The notes beneath the pieces were generated by a model, which was not told the origin of the DNA, made no database searches, and saw only the letters and a list, made by a program, of their open reading frames with translations. 64,000 nt of DNA from Ficedula albicollis (taxonomy: Eukaryota > Chordata > Aves > Passeriformes > Muscicapidae), in the NCBI RefSeq assembly GCF_000247815.1, contig NC_021684.1, forward strand, positions 10,611,430 to 10,675,429, written 5' to 3'. The stretch's first letter is position 1, and each line of letters opens with the position of its first letter. This document shows positions 11,701 through 23,908 of this stretch, one piece after another. Position numbers and translations under genes: made by a program.

Positions 11701-12048
11701 CTGGAGCTCACCCTATGTAACCATCTCCTCTCCATTATAATAATAAATCCCCACTTCTCCTTCACCACTTAACCCTTTCTGCTTCACCTCCACCCCTCAG
11801 GGCGAGCTGAGCTTGGTGGGATGTGCCTGTCCCCCACAGCAGCTGGGAGCAGTCGCTGTGGCAGGGTGCAGCCAGCACTGCCCCTTGTCACCCCTGTGTC
11901 CCTGTCCCTGTGCTGGGCAGCCCTGGCTGAGCCCCTCTGGAATAACCCACCGTGGCAGATGTGGCCTCAGCCCTGCTGGGGCTCTGTGCTCAGCAGAGAG
12001 GAACAGCTCCGCACTCTAATCCGAGCAGACAGATTGAGGTCACCAACA
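8791..12048. other. Unique GC-moderate non-coding sequence
   Basis: It contains a T run at about 9392-9404 and the longest minus-strand frame of the window (10710-11405). That frame is rich in Ser, Pro, Gln and Thr, has no recognisable domain, and is overlapped by frames on the plus strand, so I treat it as chance. No RNA gene or repeat family is recognised. Confidence 0.5.
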
Positions 12049-12068
12049 GGGAAGGGCAGGGGAAGGGG
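12049..12068 (+). other. G-quadruplex motif
   Basis: Four G runs of 3, 3, 4 and 4 (12049-51, 12054-56, 12059-62, 12065-68) are separated by loops of two bases each. Such short loops predict a stable intramolecular G-quadruplex on the plus strand. Confidence 0.6.
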
Positions 12069-12939
12069 AGAGGAGGAGAGTGTGCCTGTGTGGGGGACAA
12101 GGAGGGACAGAGGGGACCAGTGAGGATGGGCAGCCTGGGCCCCTGCTGGCCCCTCTCTGCCAGGCTGTGTGTGGGGTCTGTGGGGTGGCAGTGGCACTGG
12201 TTTCATGGGTGCGCGGTGCAAGGGCAGGGCTGGCTGTGGGTGGCACAGATCAGCATGGGCACATCTGTCCCAGCATCACATGCAGTGTCCTTGGCCCTTC
12301 TCTGCTGTGATTTAGGCTCCAGACAGCCTCCCAAAGCTGAGGAAGGTGAAATGGCTTCCTTGGGACAAGGAGCAGGATAGGGAAGTGTCAGCTGCTCCTC
12401 ATCTTGCTGGCAACTTTTGAAGTCACTGTGCTGGGGACTGACCTGCCACTCTTGTGCCAAGCTACAGGCTCAGAGGAGCACTCAGAGGAGTGGGAGGTTT
12501 CCCTGCTAAACCTCTGTGTGTCAACAGCTCCATCTGCTTCCACCCACCTCTCTGCCCAGGGGCATGGAAACACCTGTGGGAAGAGGAGCCCACTGCAGAG
12601 CACCCTTCCACCTGCTGCCCCATCCCCACATCTGGGCTTCCCTCTTGGCTCAGCCCTGCTGCCAGACTGAGCAGCAAGGGATGAACAACAAGCAGCTGGA
12701 GGAGGATTTAGCCTGCTCAGGTTTGCTCTTTTGTGGTGCTTTGGCATTTCCACACTGTGCTGTGCATGCTGGTCACTGCTGGCAGAGCAGGACTTTCAGT
12801 GCTCCCTGCTTCATACCCAGGCTTTGGTGTGGAGTCTTTCACCTCTATCATTCAATACAAATAACAGGCAGCAAAAGAAAGCACAAGGCTTTAATAACCC
12901 AGAATTACCCACCCCAAGACATGGAGCCCTTCTTAGCAG

Positions 12940-12941
<2 letters not shown>
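12069..12941. other. Unique GC-moderate sequence, no gene seen
   Basis: Overlapping frames occur on both strands because stops are scarce. One plus-strand frame ends in poly-Phe only because it runs into the downstream T run. No exon or repeat is recognised. Confidence 0.5.

Positions 12942-12990
<49 letters not shown>
12942..12990. repeat. Poly(T), 49 nt
   Basis: An uninterrupted run of 49 T. As antisense poly(A) it could mark a retrocopy on the minus strand ending here, but the adjoining sequence (12991-13200) shows no recognisable transcript, and processed retrocopies are rare in birds. Taken as a simple homopolymer. Confidence 0.95.
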
Positions 12991-12991
<1 letters not shown>

Positions 12992-15900
12992 TGGAGTCTG
13001 GTGGTTGTAGCAAGAAAACACAGTGCATTGAGCTCATAAAAAATTATACAGAGGCATTGGAACACCTGGATGTCCCAAACAGTGGCTGTTCCTCTGTGCA
13101 TAAGGACTTGGTGCCTGTTAAAATGAACTCTTTACTACCTGGGGACCATGGAAGCTGCTGGTGTCTTCTCATTTGGCTTAGGATGGAGATGGCTCAGTTT
13201 TCTTTCAGCCCAGGTAAGCCTGTGTTATTAAGAAAGTCTTGAGTGGCTCTGAAAGCATCTGCTCCTAGCTGGAATTGCTTGGACATGTCTAAACTGTGCA
13301 TTACCCTGCTATGCCTGAACTCACTCTCTGCTTGCCAGGAGGAGCACAGAGGTGTTTGTTGTGTGGCCAATGTCCCCCCCAGCTGCCCAGGACCCTGCTC
13401 CTCATGCTCAAATGTCCAAAGGTGATGTCTCCATGGTGTGACAGGCTCAGGCAGAGGGGCTGGGAGCTGCCTGGCTCTCATAGCTGGGCTGCTCTAATGC
13501 AAATCCTGTTAGTGGTGAAGCAGGATGAGAGGGACAGAAGTGTGGAAAGAGAATCAGCTCCAGACAGAATATATATTTTTTTTTTGCCTGCTCCCCGGGA
13601 GACTTTTGAGAGTCTCAGAGCAGCATTTCACATAGTTGCTCAAGTGGAACTGTGCTGAATAAATAGTTTCATTTCAGCAGTGGAGATTTAAAACCAAGGT
13701 CTTGGCAATTTCTGGCTGCTGAAAATCCCTTGGTACTTTTCAGAGTAGTGGGTGTGTTAACCCCAGTACCTTGGCCAAATTCCCAGCTGGGAACCACCTC
13801 ATAAAATCTCTTTCATACTCCTAGCAGGAGCCATCTTAAAAATACTTCCTCCTTGTTTTTTCATTGTCTGCCCCAGCTGCCTCCCTACTCTGGTGAGGCA
13901 TAATTTTGAGCTTAGACATGTTTCTAGCTGACATATTTTTAGTATTCATGTCATCCTTCTACCACCATTGCTTTTTCTCATGTTTACTGACTACAGTTGG
14001 AATGGAGACAGAAATCACGTGTCCTTCAGCCTGATAAATAAAAAGTTCATGTACCCAGTCTTTTTGGGCTATTTTCCATCCACTGGTTATCCTGACCTTT
14101 CTTTGTGTCTGTTGCTGCTCTTGAGTGTGGCTGACCAGTTTAAACTGTGAATTGGGAGATGGCCTCCTCTGCTGGAAATCTTCCTCTGCATACATGTTAG
14201 GATCAAATTTACCTGTTTGGTGGCTTTATCTCACTAATCAGCCTGTAACTGACTCCTACAATCACCATCTTTTCCTCTTCAGTAATTTTCAACTTGTGAA
14301 TTCCTTATTTGCTGCAAAAATTCCTGAAAACAAGGTTTGCTTCAGGGATTGAGCCATGCTCAAGCTGTGCTTCCAGTGTGATATCCATATTGCCTTCCCT
14401 GGTTTCTCCTGCTTCTCATAGGCTAGTTTAATTAAGAAGGACTCATTAGGGAAATTGTTGACCAGGGCAAGTCCTGAGACCACTCTGCTGGGAACTCCAC
14501 TGTCAAATTCCTGTACCCTTCTCTCCTTGACCACAGCTATGCCTCCATCAAATCCTCGACAGTGCCTGCGATAAACCTCTTTTTCTTTATCACAACAAAT
14601 CACTTCCCATCATGGCCCTGCATTAAATGATTCACTAAAATATGTATTTTCCTTTGTCTAGAAGATCAGCTAGTAATACAAAAAAGTGAGATAAAAATAA
14701 AAACAATCCCAAATGGGGTAGCCTGGCATCCCCACAGTGCTGCCCAGTTTTTGCCCCCTCCTTTATGCACTGCCATGGCTGACAGCTGCTCAGATGGCTT
14801 TTTCATCCTTCTTACTTACAGGTGCTGCATTTTATGTTCCTCACCTCCTTACTGGTGAATTTGTGGAAGCCTTTGCACCCAATCTGTCTGTTTCATGAAA
14901 TGGTTCCTCCAGGAATTTGGGTTGTGGGTTTGAGCCTTGTGACTTGATCACAGGAGGATCTTGGATCTTCACTCCTCTCCCAGCAGTGGTAAGTACCTTT
15001 TCCATATCAGTCACCCAGCTAAGTTAATGTGCTTGTAATTATTGTCACTGTCCAGAGCTGCTAAGAATTCCCTCAGTCTTGGGACCTCAGCTGGATTTCC
15101 TGTGAACTCTCTTCCCACAGACTGTCTTACAGCACTACTTGTTCTGTCTTTATTACCTTTGTGTTTGCATGACCAGATAACCTTTCACTATTTAATATCC
15201 TTCCTCAGGTCTAACTCCTTTGATGTTTGGAGTATCCCACTCCATCTCTTCTGTTTTCAGCCCCTAAAATTTTGCTCTTTGCTGATTAATCATTTCCTTT
15301 TCTTTGCTGTCTTCTTATTCCTTTTATCTGCATTGCTCTACTAATTCCAGCAAGTAAGGAGTCACACAGGATTTACTCCTTCACTATTTTTCTGTGTTTG
15401 GGGTGAAGTCCCCAGGGGGTTTTGCCTTTGGTTCAAAGACATTTGAACCCACCATAAAAAGTAGGTGGGTTTATAGGCAAGGCTAGGTTTGCCCTTTTGA
15501 AACCAGGAACCTTTAGGCAGCACTCTGCTGTTGTCTATCTGTATGTTCTGTCTAGAATAAGTCAAAATGAGGCATGAGTTTTAAATAAATCAGTCTGTCC
15601 AAGACTATTTTCCAGTTCCATCTCTTTCACTCTGTTATCATTCACCAATACTGAGTCTAAATCTCAATCATGTCTTGGTGATGCATCTACAGTTGGTGTG
15701 CAAGTCTTTAACTGCTGCAGCTAGGGTGTGTGAACTTTTGCTGTTGCATTTTTAGGTTTATTTTGGTAGTTAGTCTCTTAGAAGGGGCATTTTTCAGAAT
15801 TCCTCTCTTTTTATTAATAATATTAACAGAAACCTCAGTGTCCATCCAAACTTTCAGCACTCTCCTAATGGAGCTACTTCTACTTATTTGTCCAAGTGGT

Positions 15901-17754
15901 GGTGGCCCAAAATGATTCTCCATCCTCTCACATCTCCATCATCATATTCATGAAGGCATTGCTGGCTTTGCACCTCCCTCTTTCCCACCTTTCCTTTATT
16001 TTTAAATTTTTTTTTTCTTTTCTGTAGCATATTGTCAGTGTCTTCTGGACTTGAGCCTCTTGGGATCTTCAGGAGAAAACATGAGCTGATTTCTTCTGGA
16101 GAGGGAATGAGCAGCTCCAATTTGCCAGTCTGGGTGGATTATCTTGTCCTCTTGCTTTTAATAAGCTGCACAGGATTAAAGAATGACTGTGGATTAGTTT
16201 GGTTGGTTTTTTTTTCCCCTGAGTTTTAACTTGGCACATAATTGGAGGCAAAGCAGAGGGTTCTGGGTCCTTTTGCACTCCTGCCTTCCACACTGGCACT
16301 GGCAGCAAACCTATTAGTAAATCCAGCCAGGGATAGGGACCAAGGGTTTTGTGGCTTTGAAGGACTCACATGTTGTTAAACATTTCACAGTGTTTGAATT
16401 GTTTGCATGTGTTGGTTTTTGTTTTCTTCCCCTTTCTCCTCTCCACTTCATCTTCAACATCTGCTGGCCACAAACCTGATTTTAAAAAATGCATGCACTT
16501 ATTAATTTATGAGCTGTGGTCAATGCTGTGGGAAGAGAGACCTGAAGGGAAAAGGGGTTTGTGGAAGCAGCAGGGCTGTAATGAGATCAGGGATAGGGGA
16601 GGCTCTGCATTTGGACTCTGCTCCTGCTCTCGCTGAGACACTTGATCCTCAGGGGAATGAACACAGCAAATGATGTCGTCAGCTCTCCAGCAGCTTAATA
16701 TTTCTCTGAATGATTGATAGCACCACGTACAGGACCTTCAGACATTAGGATGGAAAGGTTTAGACCACAAATATCCTGTGATATATGTGATAGCAGCACC
16801 TAGAGGAGAGCAAGTGTCCTGATGCTCTCCTCTGCTTCCCAGGGCAGCATGACCATTGCCTGGGGCGGGCAGTGCAGCTGCTCATCTCTGTGTGGGCAAG
16901 GAAAGCCTGTTTCTGTTACAGCAACATATTAATAGATGCTCTCCTGTGGTGTGTCCAAAGCCTTGTCTTCCTCTGCTGGTGTGGGGAAAAGCAGAGTCAA
17001 AGGAGGGTGCCAGGTCCTTCTCATGGAAAAAGGACCAAGGCAAAGCTTTCCAGCATCACCTTCTGCCTGCTGCATGTGGCTGCCACCTGGGCAGAGGCAG
17101 CCCCTGATGGCATCCTGCAGAGACCACAGTGCTGGAAGGTACTGATCCTGCACTTCTGAGTGCATTTACCTCAGTTAAAAAGCAAAAGATGTGAAAAACA
17201 GTGGCTGGTAGAAGTGTTGTCCTGATTTCAATTTGTTCTACTGTAGTCCTACTGGAACCTTGCAAGTGAGATTGATTTTCTCTCTTAACCCTTCTCCCCT
17301 ATTCCCATCCTAGAAACAGACTTTGCTTCTCACAAGCCCAACAGGGCCCCAGTTTCTGGATCCCCTGAACATGCAGTTTGTGTTGAGGGAGGTTTGTGCT
17401 GGGCTGCTGGTGGTGGCTCCTCCAAGAGCTGGGCTCACCAGCCTGTTACTGCAAAGCTGTTCAGGAAAGTGGCAGTGCTGGACAAACTGGGCTTGTGGCT
17501 GAACGGCTTCTCAGGGGACCTTGGTGGCTTCAAGCAGAAAAGTGCCACTAGTGCTGAGGCATCTGGGATGTGTTGTGACTCTTTTGACACACAGAGTGTC
17601 ATATGGATTTTTCCAAAGGGATGTAAAAACCAAAAATACAGGTCATCATTTGGCCCTTCTGATCTCCACATGCATCCCATTAATGAAGGGAAAAAATGAT
17701 GCAGGAAATTTGTGAGTTGGCTCAGTTGCCTGTGGGAAAAGATAGAAGTGAGGA
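12991..17754. other. Unique non-coding sequence, AT-richer from about 13800
   Basis: No exon, RNA gene or confident repeat. The 13800-16500 part is AT-rich with many short T runs. A 104-residue minus-strand frame at 14289-14603 has no recognisable domain, and no poly(A) or splice context supports it. Confidence 0.5.
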
Positions 17755-18000
17755 GGGGGAAATACTACTTCAAATGTAACATCCATATGCCCATTTAGGA
17801 TTTAATAAGAGTTACCACATCTCTGGTAAGTGACAGCTGGTTATTAGAAGCATACACTGAAGCTGTGGATCATCTGAAGTCAAAGCTGATGCTTAGCTAT
17901 TTGTATACCAGTACATCTGCCTTCAATAATGGCTTTTAATTTTGTTAACACGCTTTAACTAGCTTATTAAATCAAAATAAAGTGGGAATCCTAGTCTTAA
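17755..18000. other. Candidate conserved non-coding element
   Basis: An AT-rich block with mixed, non-repetitive content such as TTTAATAAGAG, GCTTTTAATTTTG and CTTATTAAATC. It ends about 130 bp before the 970-bp duplication. Composition-based candidate only. Confidence 0.25.
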
Positions 18001-18129
18001 TGCAACCACACAAAAAGGATCCAACCTCAAACCCTGCCTCCCTGGTTGTATCCCATGATGTCCTGGATAAAAATATGTCCAAGGATAGGTTTAAACCAGC
18101 ATGTTGTTCTGGCAGAGTTACAACAATGT

Positions 18130-19099
18130 TATATTTCCTCTCTCTATCCATTCTTCCTTTTTTTTGACTTCTGCATTACCATTCTTGGCACCCTCCAGAG
18201 TTTCTGTGTATGGCATGGGTGGGAAGCTCAGCTTGGTTTAAAGTTGTTCCATCCAAAAAATAGGCAGCAAGTGTGACTTCTCCTGACTCTTTCAGAGGAG
18301 GCAGCACTTCTGGCCTCTCTAGGTGAGTGAGTGACCTGGATCAGCTCTTCAGAGTGCAACATCCTGGGTTGCAAGGGAGCAAAAGCTTGGACTTGGAGAT
18401 ACAGGCTGCATCTGTTGTGTTTTCTGCCTTAATAATGACAGACTGAGATGCTTTTGGTGTGGTGGGAGTGTCCCTCAGCCCATCATGCTGGATAAGCACT
18501 GCCAGCACGTTGCTGCTGTGCTCTGCATTTGCAAACAGATTTGCTTGGACTGGGCTCACCCTCTGCTTTTGCAAGCCAGCCCTGTGTTTGTGCCAATGTG
18601 CTTTCACAGCATGCAGGCAGCGCTCTGAGATGGCTGCTGGTGGCTACCATGTGGGCAAGAGGCAATGAGTGTGTCCTCCCTGCAATCTGTGCTGTGACAG
18701 AGAGGGAAGGAGGGCAGGTCAGCCTTTAGTGATGCCAAATTCCTGTCCCAGCACCCTCTGCACCTCCCTGACAATTCCCATGGCCTCTCAGTCCCTGCAT
18801 GGGGAGGTGCACCAGTGTGAAATGTGCTCCTTGAATGCATGGTAGAAGGGCAGCAGCATGGTGTTAGTGCTTGGGGTCCCATCCAGGCGTGCTCTGAGTC
18901 TGTCTTAAAAGAAGAAGTGACTTTTTGGAATCAAGTTTTTGGGTTGTCTACACCACCTGCTTGCCCCTCTCCAGCTTGGTGAGGTTCAGCCAAGGGTTCC
19001 CTGCCCACAGGGAACTGAGGCTGAGGCCCTGCATTGTAACCATCTCTATGTTTAAGTCTGTCTATTCTGTTCCAGCCAGTTTGTTACTTTACATATTCA
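18130..19099. repeat. 970-bp tandem duplication, copy 1
   Basis: This segment is repeated head-to-tail at 19100-20069 with an exact 970-base offset. I compared the two line by line and saw no difference. The junction shows at most one shared base. Paired identical small ORFs result from it. Confidence 0.97.
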
Positions 19100-20069
19100 T
19101 ATATTTCCTCTCTCTATCCATTCTTCCTTTTTTTTGACTTCTGCATTACCATTCTTGGCACCCTCCAGAGTTTCTGTGTATGGCATGGGTGGGAAGCTCA
19201 GCTTGGTTTAAAGTTGTTCCATCCAAAAAATAGGCAGCAAGTGTGACTTCTCCTGACTCTTTCAGAGGAGGCAGCACTTCTGGCCTCTCTAGGTGAGTGA
19301 GTGACCTGGATCAGCTCTTCAGAGTGCAACATCCTGGGTTGCAAGGGAGCAAAAGCTTGGACTTGGAGATACAGGCTGCATCTGTTGTGTTTTCTGCCTT
19401 AATAATGACAGACTGAGATGCTTTTGGTGTGGTGGGAGTGTCCCTCAGCCCATCATGCTGGATAAGCACTGCCAGCACGTTGCTGCTGTGCTCTGCATTT
19501 GCAAACAGATTTGCTTGGACTGGGCTCACCCTCTGCTTTTGCAAGCCAGCCCTGTGTTTGTGCCAATGTGCTTTCACAGCATGCAGGCAGCGCTCTGAGA
19601 TGGCTGCTGGTGGCTACCATGTGGGCAAGAGGCAATGAGTGTGTCCTCCCTGCAATCTGTGCTGTGACAGAGAGGGAAGGAGGGCAGGTCAGCCTTTAGT
19701 GATGCCAAATTCCTGTCCCAGCACCCTCTGCACCTCCCTGACAATTCCCATGGCCTCTCAGTCCCTGCATGGGGAGGTGCACCAGTGTGAAATGTGCTCC
19801 TTGAATGCATGGTAGAAGGGCAGCAGCATGGTGTTAGTGCTTGGGGTCCCATCCAGGCGTGCTCTGAGTCTGTCTTAAAAGAAGAAGTGACTTTTTGGAA
19901 TCAAGTTTTTGGGTTGTCTACACCACCTGCTTGCCCCTCTCCAGCTTGGTGAGGTTCAGCCAAGGGTTCCCTGCCCACAGGGAACTGAGGCTGAGGCCCT
20001 GCATTGTAACCATCTCTATGTTTAAGTCTGTCTATTCTGTTCCAGCCAGTTTGTTACTTTACATATTCA
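19100..20069. repeat. 970-bp tandem duplication, copy 2
   Basis: Second copy of 18130-19099, apparently identical. It ends about 14 bp before a pair of tetranucleotide microsatellites, which could have helped either a replication-based duplication or an assembly error. Confidence 0.97.
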
Positions 20070-20082
20070 AATACTCCCCAAT

Positions 20083-20136
20083 TAACTAACTAACTAACTA
20101 ACTAAATATTTATTTATTTATTTATTTATTTATTTC
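20083..20136. repeat. (AACT)n and (TTTA)n microsatellites
   Basis: About five AACT units (20083-20104) pass directly into about seven TTTA units (20106-20136). Confidence 0.95.
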
Positions 20137-22004
20137 TATGGCTCTTCTCTGTCTCCATCTCGAGACTGTGTCCCACAGCAGCTGTCCTGCCCCTGCCTTG
20201 CCCCATCCTTCTCTCTGCTGGGTGCTGCTAAGATGCCAGCACGTGCTGGCCAGGCTCGGTGTGCTCTGAGTCTGTGGCCTCACTGGTCCTGCTTCCGTCT
20301 GCCCAGCAGAGCAGAGAAATTGCCTGTTACCTCGGGTCGATTTTTCATGCACTCCTAAATTGCTTTGTATTGACACGCTGTCAGAAATGGATTGTCACAT
20401 TAACCCAGCCAGAGCCAGGCTGGGGCTTGCAGGCACCTGCTGTTGGGATGATCTCCCTGCAGGTTGAGGGCAGGCTCCTTTCCTCTTGGGTTTGCAGAGA
20501 TGCTTTGAAGCACTTTCTAATTATGATTCAGATGGGCCAGTGAAAGGCAAGGCTCTCCATTATAACCATTTCTTCTTCCTTTGTAGGGTCAAAAAAGTGA
20601 CTTGCAAGAATGCTGGCTCCTTTCCTCAGCTATAGGACCCGCGGCTCTGACTCACAAGTTCTCTTCCAAGGTGACAGCAGTTGATTGAGCACAGGATCTC
20701 AAGGTTTAAAGGATTAAATTAAATTAATTTTCCCAAAATGAAATAATGAATTCATGTTTTGCCCATGATGGTAGTTGTGAGTGATCTCCCCCTGTCCTTA
20801 TCTTGACCCTTGAGTCTTCAGTATAATTTCTCTCCCCTCTCCAGCTGGGAAGGGGAGTGGTAGAGCAGCTTTGGTGGGCACCTGACATCCAGTCAGGGTC
20901 AGTTCACCACATCAGTGATTTTGAATACGGTGAATATAAGGAAGCAAGAGTGATGGACTCACGTTTCCCCCTGAGCCAGCTTGCACAGAGACTCCCATTT
21001 CTTCTGGTCATTTTTCTAGGTGATGTGTAATTTCTAGAGCTTCCCATCCTTACCCCTAATGAACTCTTCAATTTCTCTAATGAGATTCCTCCTCAGAGAT
21101 TAGCAAATGCTTCATGAAGTCAGAGTGTACACCACCCACTTCATTCCCTTTGTCTTTCATGCAGCTGAAAGAAAAATCCAACGCAATGCTGTGAGCTGGC
21201 TAAATTCAGTCCAGGAAACCAGAAGTGCAGACAGTGCTTATGCAAGGGGGTCTGAGCCTCAGTGATGAGTAATTTGAAATTGTTCATGGTTTGTGTGCCT
21301 TATCTCCTCTGTGAGCTAGAGGTGCCTCCTTGTAGACAAGAGAGTGATGAGAGGCACTGGAGTTTGCATGGGAATGATTTCCTGAGCAGCTCCTTCCCCT
21401 GTATCAGCTTCATGATGCAGGTGAGCACAAGTGTGTTGTCCTCTTTAATGGAGAAACAAGCCCCAGGCATGCTGTACCCCAAACATAAAAACAGCTTTAG
21501 AGGTGTAGTTTGGGTCCTTAGAGCCCCTGCTCAGCTGCCTTGCAATATCATTGCCATATTTCTGTGTTTCCCATCTTCCCTGAGGACCTGCTTCTTCTCT
21601 CTGCCAGACCCACCTCTGGTTTGTGTGCTGAACCAGTCAGTCCATTGCAGCACCACGTTACTCTGAGCATGTCTGGCTTACTGCAAAGTCCAATCTATGA
21701 GGCATCTTCTGGGCATGGATCAGAGGTCAGGGTCTGCATGGAGATTGAAACTTTGGCCACTCTCACAAAATAGTGTAGTGGCTAGAGCCCTCCCTGCTCC
21801 TATCGTTTCTCCCTTTGGAAGAGACTTGAACACACCTAGAAAGACCCTCCTGATTGTCAGGTAATTCTGGTTTTGAGGTGGCAGGAGAATCTTCTCAGTC
21901 TTCCTATTTGAACTTTTTAGCATTGGAAGAAGTAACTAAATATTTTTCAAACCTTGGGTAGCAGCGAGAAAGTGAAAAGAAGCAGGACTTTCAGCCTAGA
22001 AGCT
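20137..22004. other. Unique non-coding sequence
   Basis: No gene or repeat is recognised. 20700-20760 is AT-rich with overlapping AAATTAA repeats. Confidence 0.5.
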
Positions 22005-22065
22005 CAGGTACTCACCTGGGAGTAGAGGAGATGTGGGTTCCTGTTCGAGGTCCAGGGAATGCTTG
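22005..22065 (+). mobile_element. tRNA-like SINE head, relic
   Basis: The order GCTCAGGTACTCACCTGGGA, then GATGTGGGTTCCTG and TTCGAGGTCC, resembles the tRNA-derived head of old amniote SINEs, with a GTGGGTTC segment next to a degenerate pol III B box (consensus GGTTCGANTCC). No clear body follows. Call made from remembered consensus layout. Confidence 0.4.
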
Positions 22066-22900
22066 TACAAATTATGCTAAGAAGTCATCTCTCCTCACTG
22101 TGCTCCTTTCTTTCTCTTCAGCCCAATGAATATTTACTCATTTCATGCATGGTAGAAGATACTGAAATTCATAGAACGAGCACAGTTGAATAATCTCAAA
22201 CTTTTATGCAGTGTTCCAGGTCTCCTCTCCCAGTCCTTCATCTCCCAGAATGGGGAGGGACCTCCTCCCTCTGCACTGCAGTGCCCTCTCACAGGCATTC
22301 CTCTGAATCCATATTTAAATTTATTCACCTTTGCCTTCAAACGAGTGCATCTTTAGTTGATTCCTCAGTTGTTCCTGTTTTGTCCAGCTTTGTTTTTCTT
22401 TACCATTAGGATTGCAGGTACCTTTCTATGTAAGGTGATGTTGGGGTAGTGGCATGAGAGCTACCCTGTGTCATTCCTGCAGTGAACATTCCCTGTGCTC
22501 CATGAACTCCTCCATGGCACAGTACAGGCAGTGCCATGGCCACTTGGTCATTCTTGGCTGAGGGTGCTGGCATCAGAGCCAGCTCCAGAGCAGCATGTAG
22601 CCAGGCACACATTTTATCTGGTAGCTTTGTCCCTACAGCCCACTTTGCATTAATTGCCATGCTGCTGATGTGGCAGTGGGTTTCAGCCCCTGCTGGCTGA
22701 AGCCACATGGAGGAGAGACACAGGGATTCAGCCCAGGAGCCCTCCCAGGAGCTTCTTCCACCCTCCCCCGTGGGACCCTGTACCTGAACATCTTTGTCCT
22801 TTTCGATGCCTGACAGTGCTGTTGTATCACAGATGAAAAGCACCTTTGCTGTATGGAATAGTTCTGCCATTTTCCCACTTGAATTGTCTTTCTCTTCTAA
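22066..22900. other. Unique non-coding sequence
   Basis: Nothing recognised; overlapping minus-strand frames at 22406-22878 have no domain and no splice support. Confidence 0.5.
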
Positions 22901-22963
22901 TTTTTTTCTTTTCTTTTTTTTCCTTTTCTTTCTTTTTTTTTTTTTTTCCTTTTTTTTTTTTTT
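22901..22963. repeat. Polypyrimidine tract
   Basis: Sixty-three consecutive pyrimidines, mainly T with isolated C or CC. It encodes a spurious poly-Phe/Leu frame on the plus strand. Confidence 0.95.
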
Positions 22964-23650
22964 GCTGTTCAGCCTTTTCTTCTCATTGGTGTGCTCCCTC
23001 CCCCCTCGCCCCGATCAGTCAGAATTCTTCTAAGCCCTGATGTGTTGTGACTGGGACTGACTGACAGCACTTCTCTGCCTGACACACATCTCTGGGATGC
23101 AGCCCAGGGTGTGTATTTAAGAGCAAAGTTGGGTTGTGAAGTGCCATGTGGGAGTCTCTGAGAAAGGAGTCAAAACACCATCAAGCCTATTGTTCCTGAG
23201 AGGAATGGAGATGTTGTGTGGAGCCTGCTGATGCCAGGAGAGACCCCGAATTCTGGGTGGGGGTCATCCTGTCCTACAGGCACTGAAAGATGCACTCAGC
23301 CTCTCTGCAGAGCCAGGGCAAGGGTGGAGGGGAGCTGTAGAGAACCAGGCCCCCTTTTCTGGGTTGGTGATGCTACTTTTAAACTCACAGTGGGTCTGTG
23401 TGGATGACATGGAGCAAGCAGAGGAGTCACCTTCTACTGCACCTGTTCTGGGTACAGGGCATGGTACCCTGTGGTGGCTGGTAGCTTGGCAAGGAAAGGT
23501 GAGAAAACCTGGGCTGCAGCTGAAAAGAGAGAGTTGATTCATGAGTTTTCCTTCCATCTCCTCTTCATCAGAGGACTTCAGAGATGCTGTTTCCCATCTT
23601 CCCAAAATTTGTTTCTTTCCACCCCAAACCTGGAATGGGTGGAGATAATG
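22964..23650. other. Unique non-coding sequence
   Basis: No gene, RNA or repeat recognised between the pyrimidine tract and the CR1 fragment. Confidence 0.5.
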
Positions 23651-23908
23651 GAAATGTAGGATAGTTTGTGTTGGACAGGACCTTTAAATGCCATCTAGTC
23701 CAACCCCCTGCAGTGAGTAGGGACATCTTCAACCAGAGCAGATTACTCAGAGCCCTGTCCAGTCTGACCTCAAATGTTTCCAGGGAAGGGGCATCTACCA
23801 CCTCTCTGAGAAGCTTTTGTCAGTGTTTTACCACCTGTATTATAAAAAACTTAACCTTTATATAAAATCAGAATAGACTGTTCCTCACTTTAAAACTGAT
23901 TCCTCTAG
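23651..23908 (-). mobile_element. CR1 LINE 3'-end fragment, antisense
   Basis: The plus strand reads as an inverted CR1 3' region, in consensus order: TTGGACAGGACCTTTAAATG, CATCTAGTCCAACCCCCTGC, GGGACATCTTCAACCAGA, CTCAGAGCCCTGTCCAG, TCCAGGGAAGGGGCATC, CACCTCTCTGAG, and then a diverged tail ending near ACTTTAAAACTGATTCC. The terminal ATTCTATGA-type repeat is mostly lost (TAGGATAG remains at about 23657). CR1 is the dominant retrotransposon of birds and other reptiles and is commonly 5'-truncated; only about 260 bp remains and no ORF2 coding is present. Confidence 0.88.

Noticed and set aside
12516..13039. Plus-strand frames ending in a poly-Phe stretch
   Set aside because: The poly-Phe is the translation of the 49-nt T run; not a protein signal.
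12942..13240. Retrocopy with its poly(A) tail on the minus strand
   Set aside because: No recognisable gene body, polyadenylation signal or target-site duplication; processed retrocopies are rare in birds.
14289..14603. 104-residue minus-strand frame with mixed composition
   Set aside because: It looks more protein-like than most, but I recognise no family and see no exon boundary or transcript signal.
18341..19895. Several pairs of identical small ORFs suggesting duplicated genes
   Set aside because: They are spaced exactly 970 bp apart and result from the tandem DNA duplication. The same applies to the 660-bp pair at 3024-4343.
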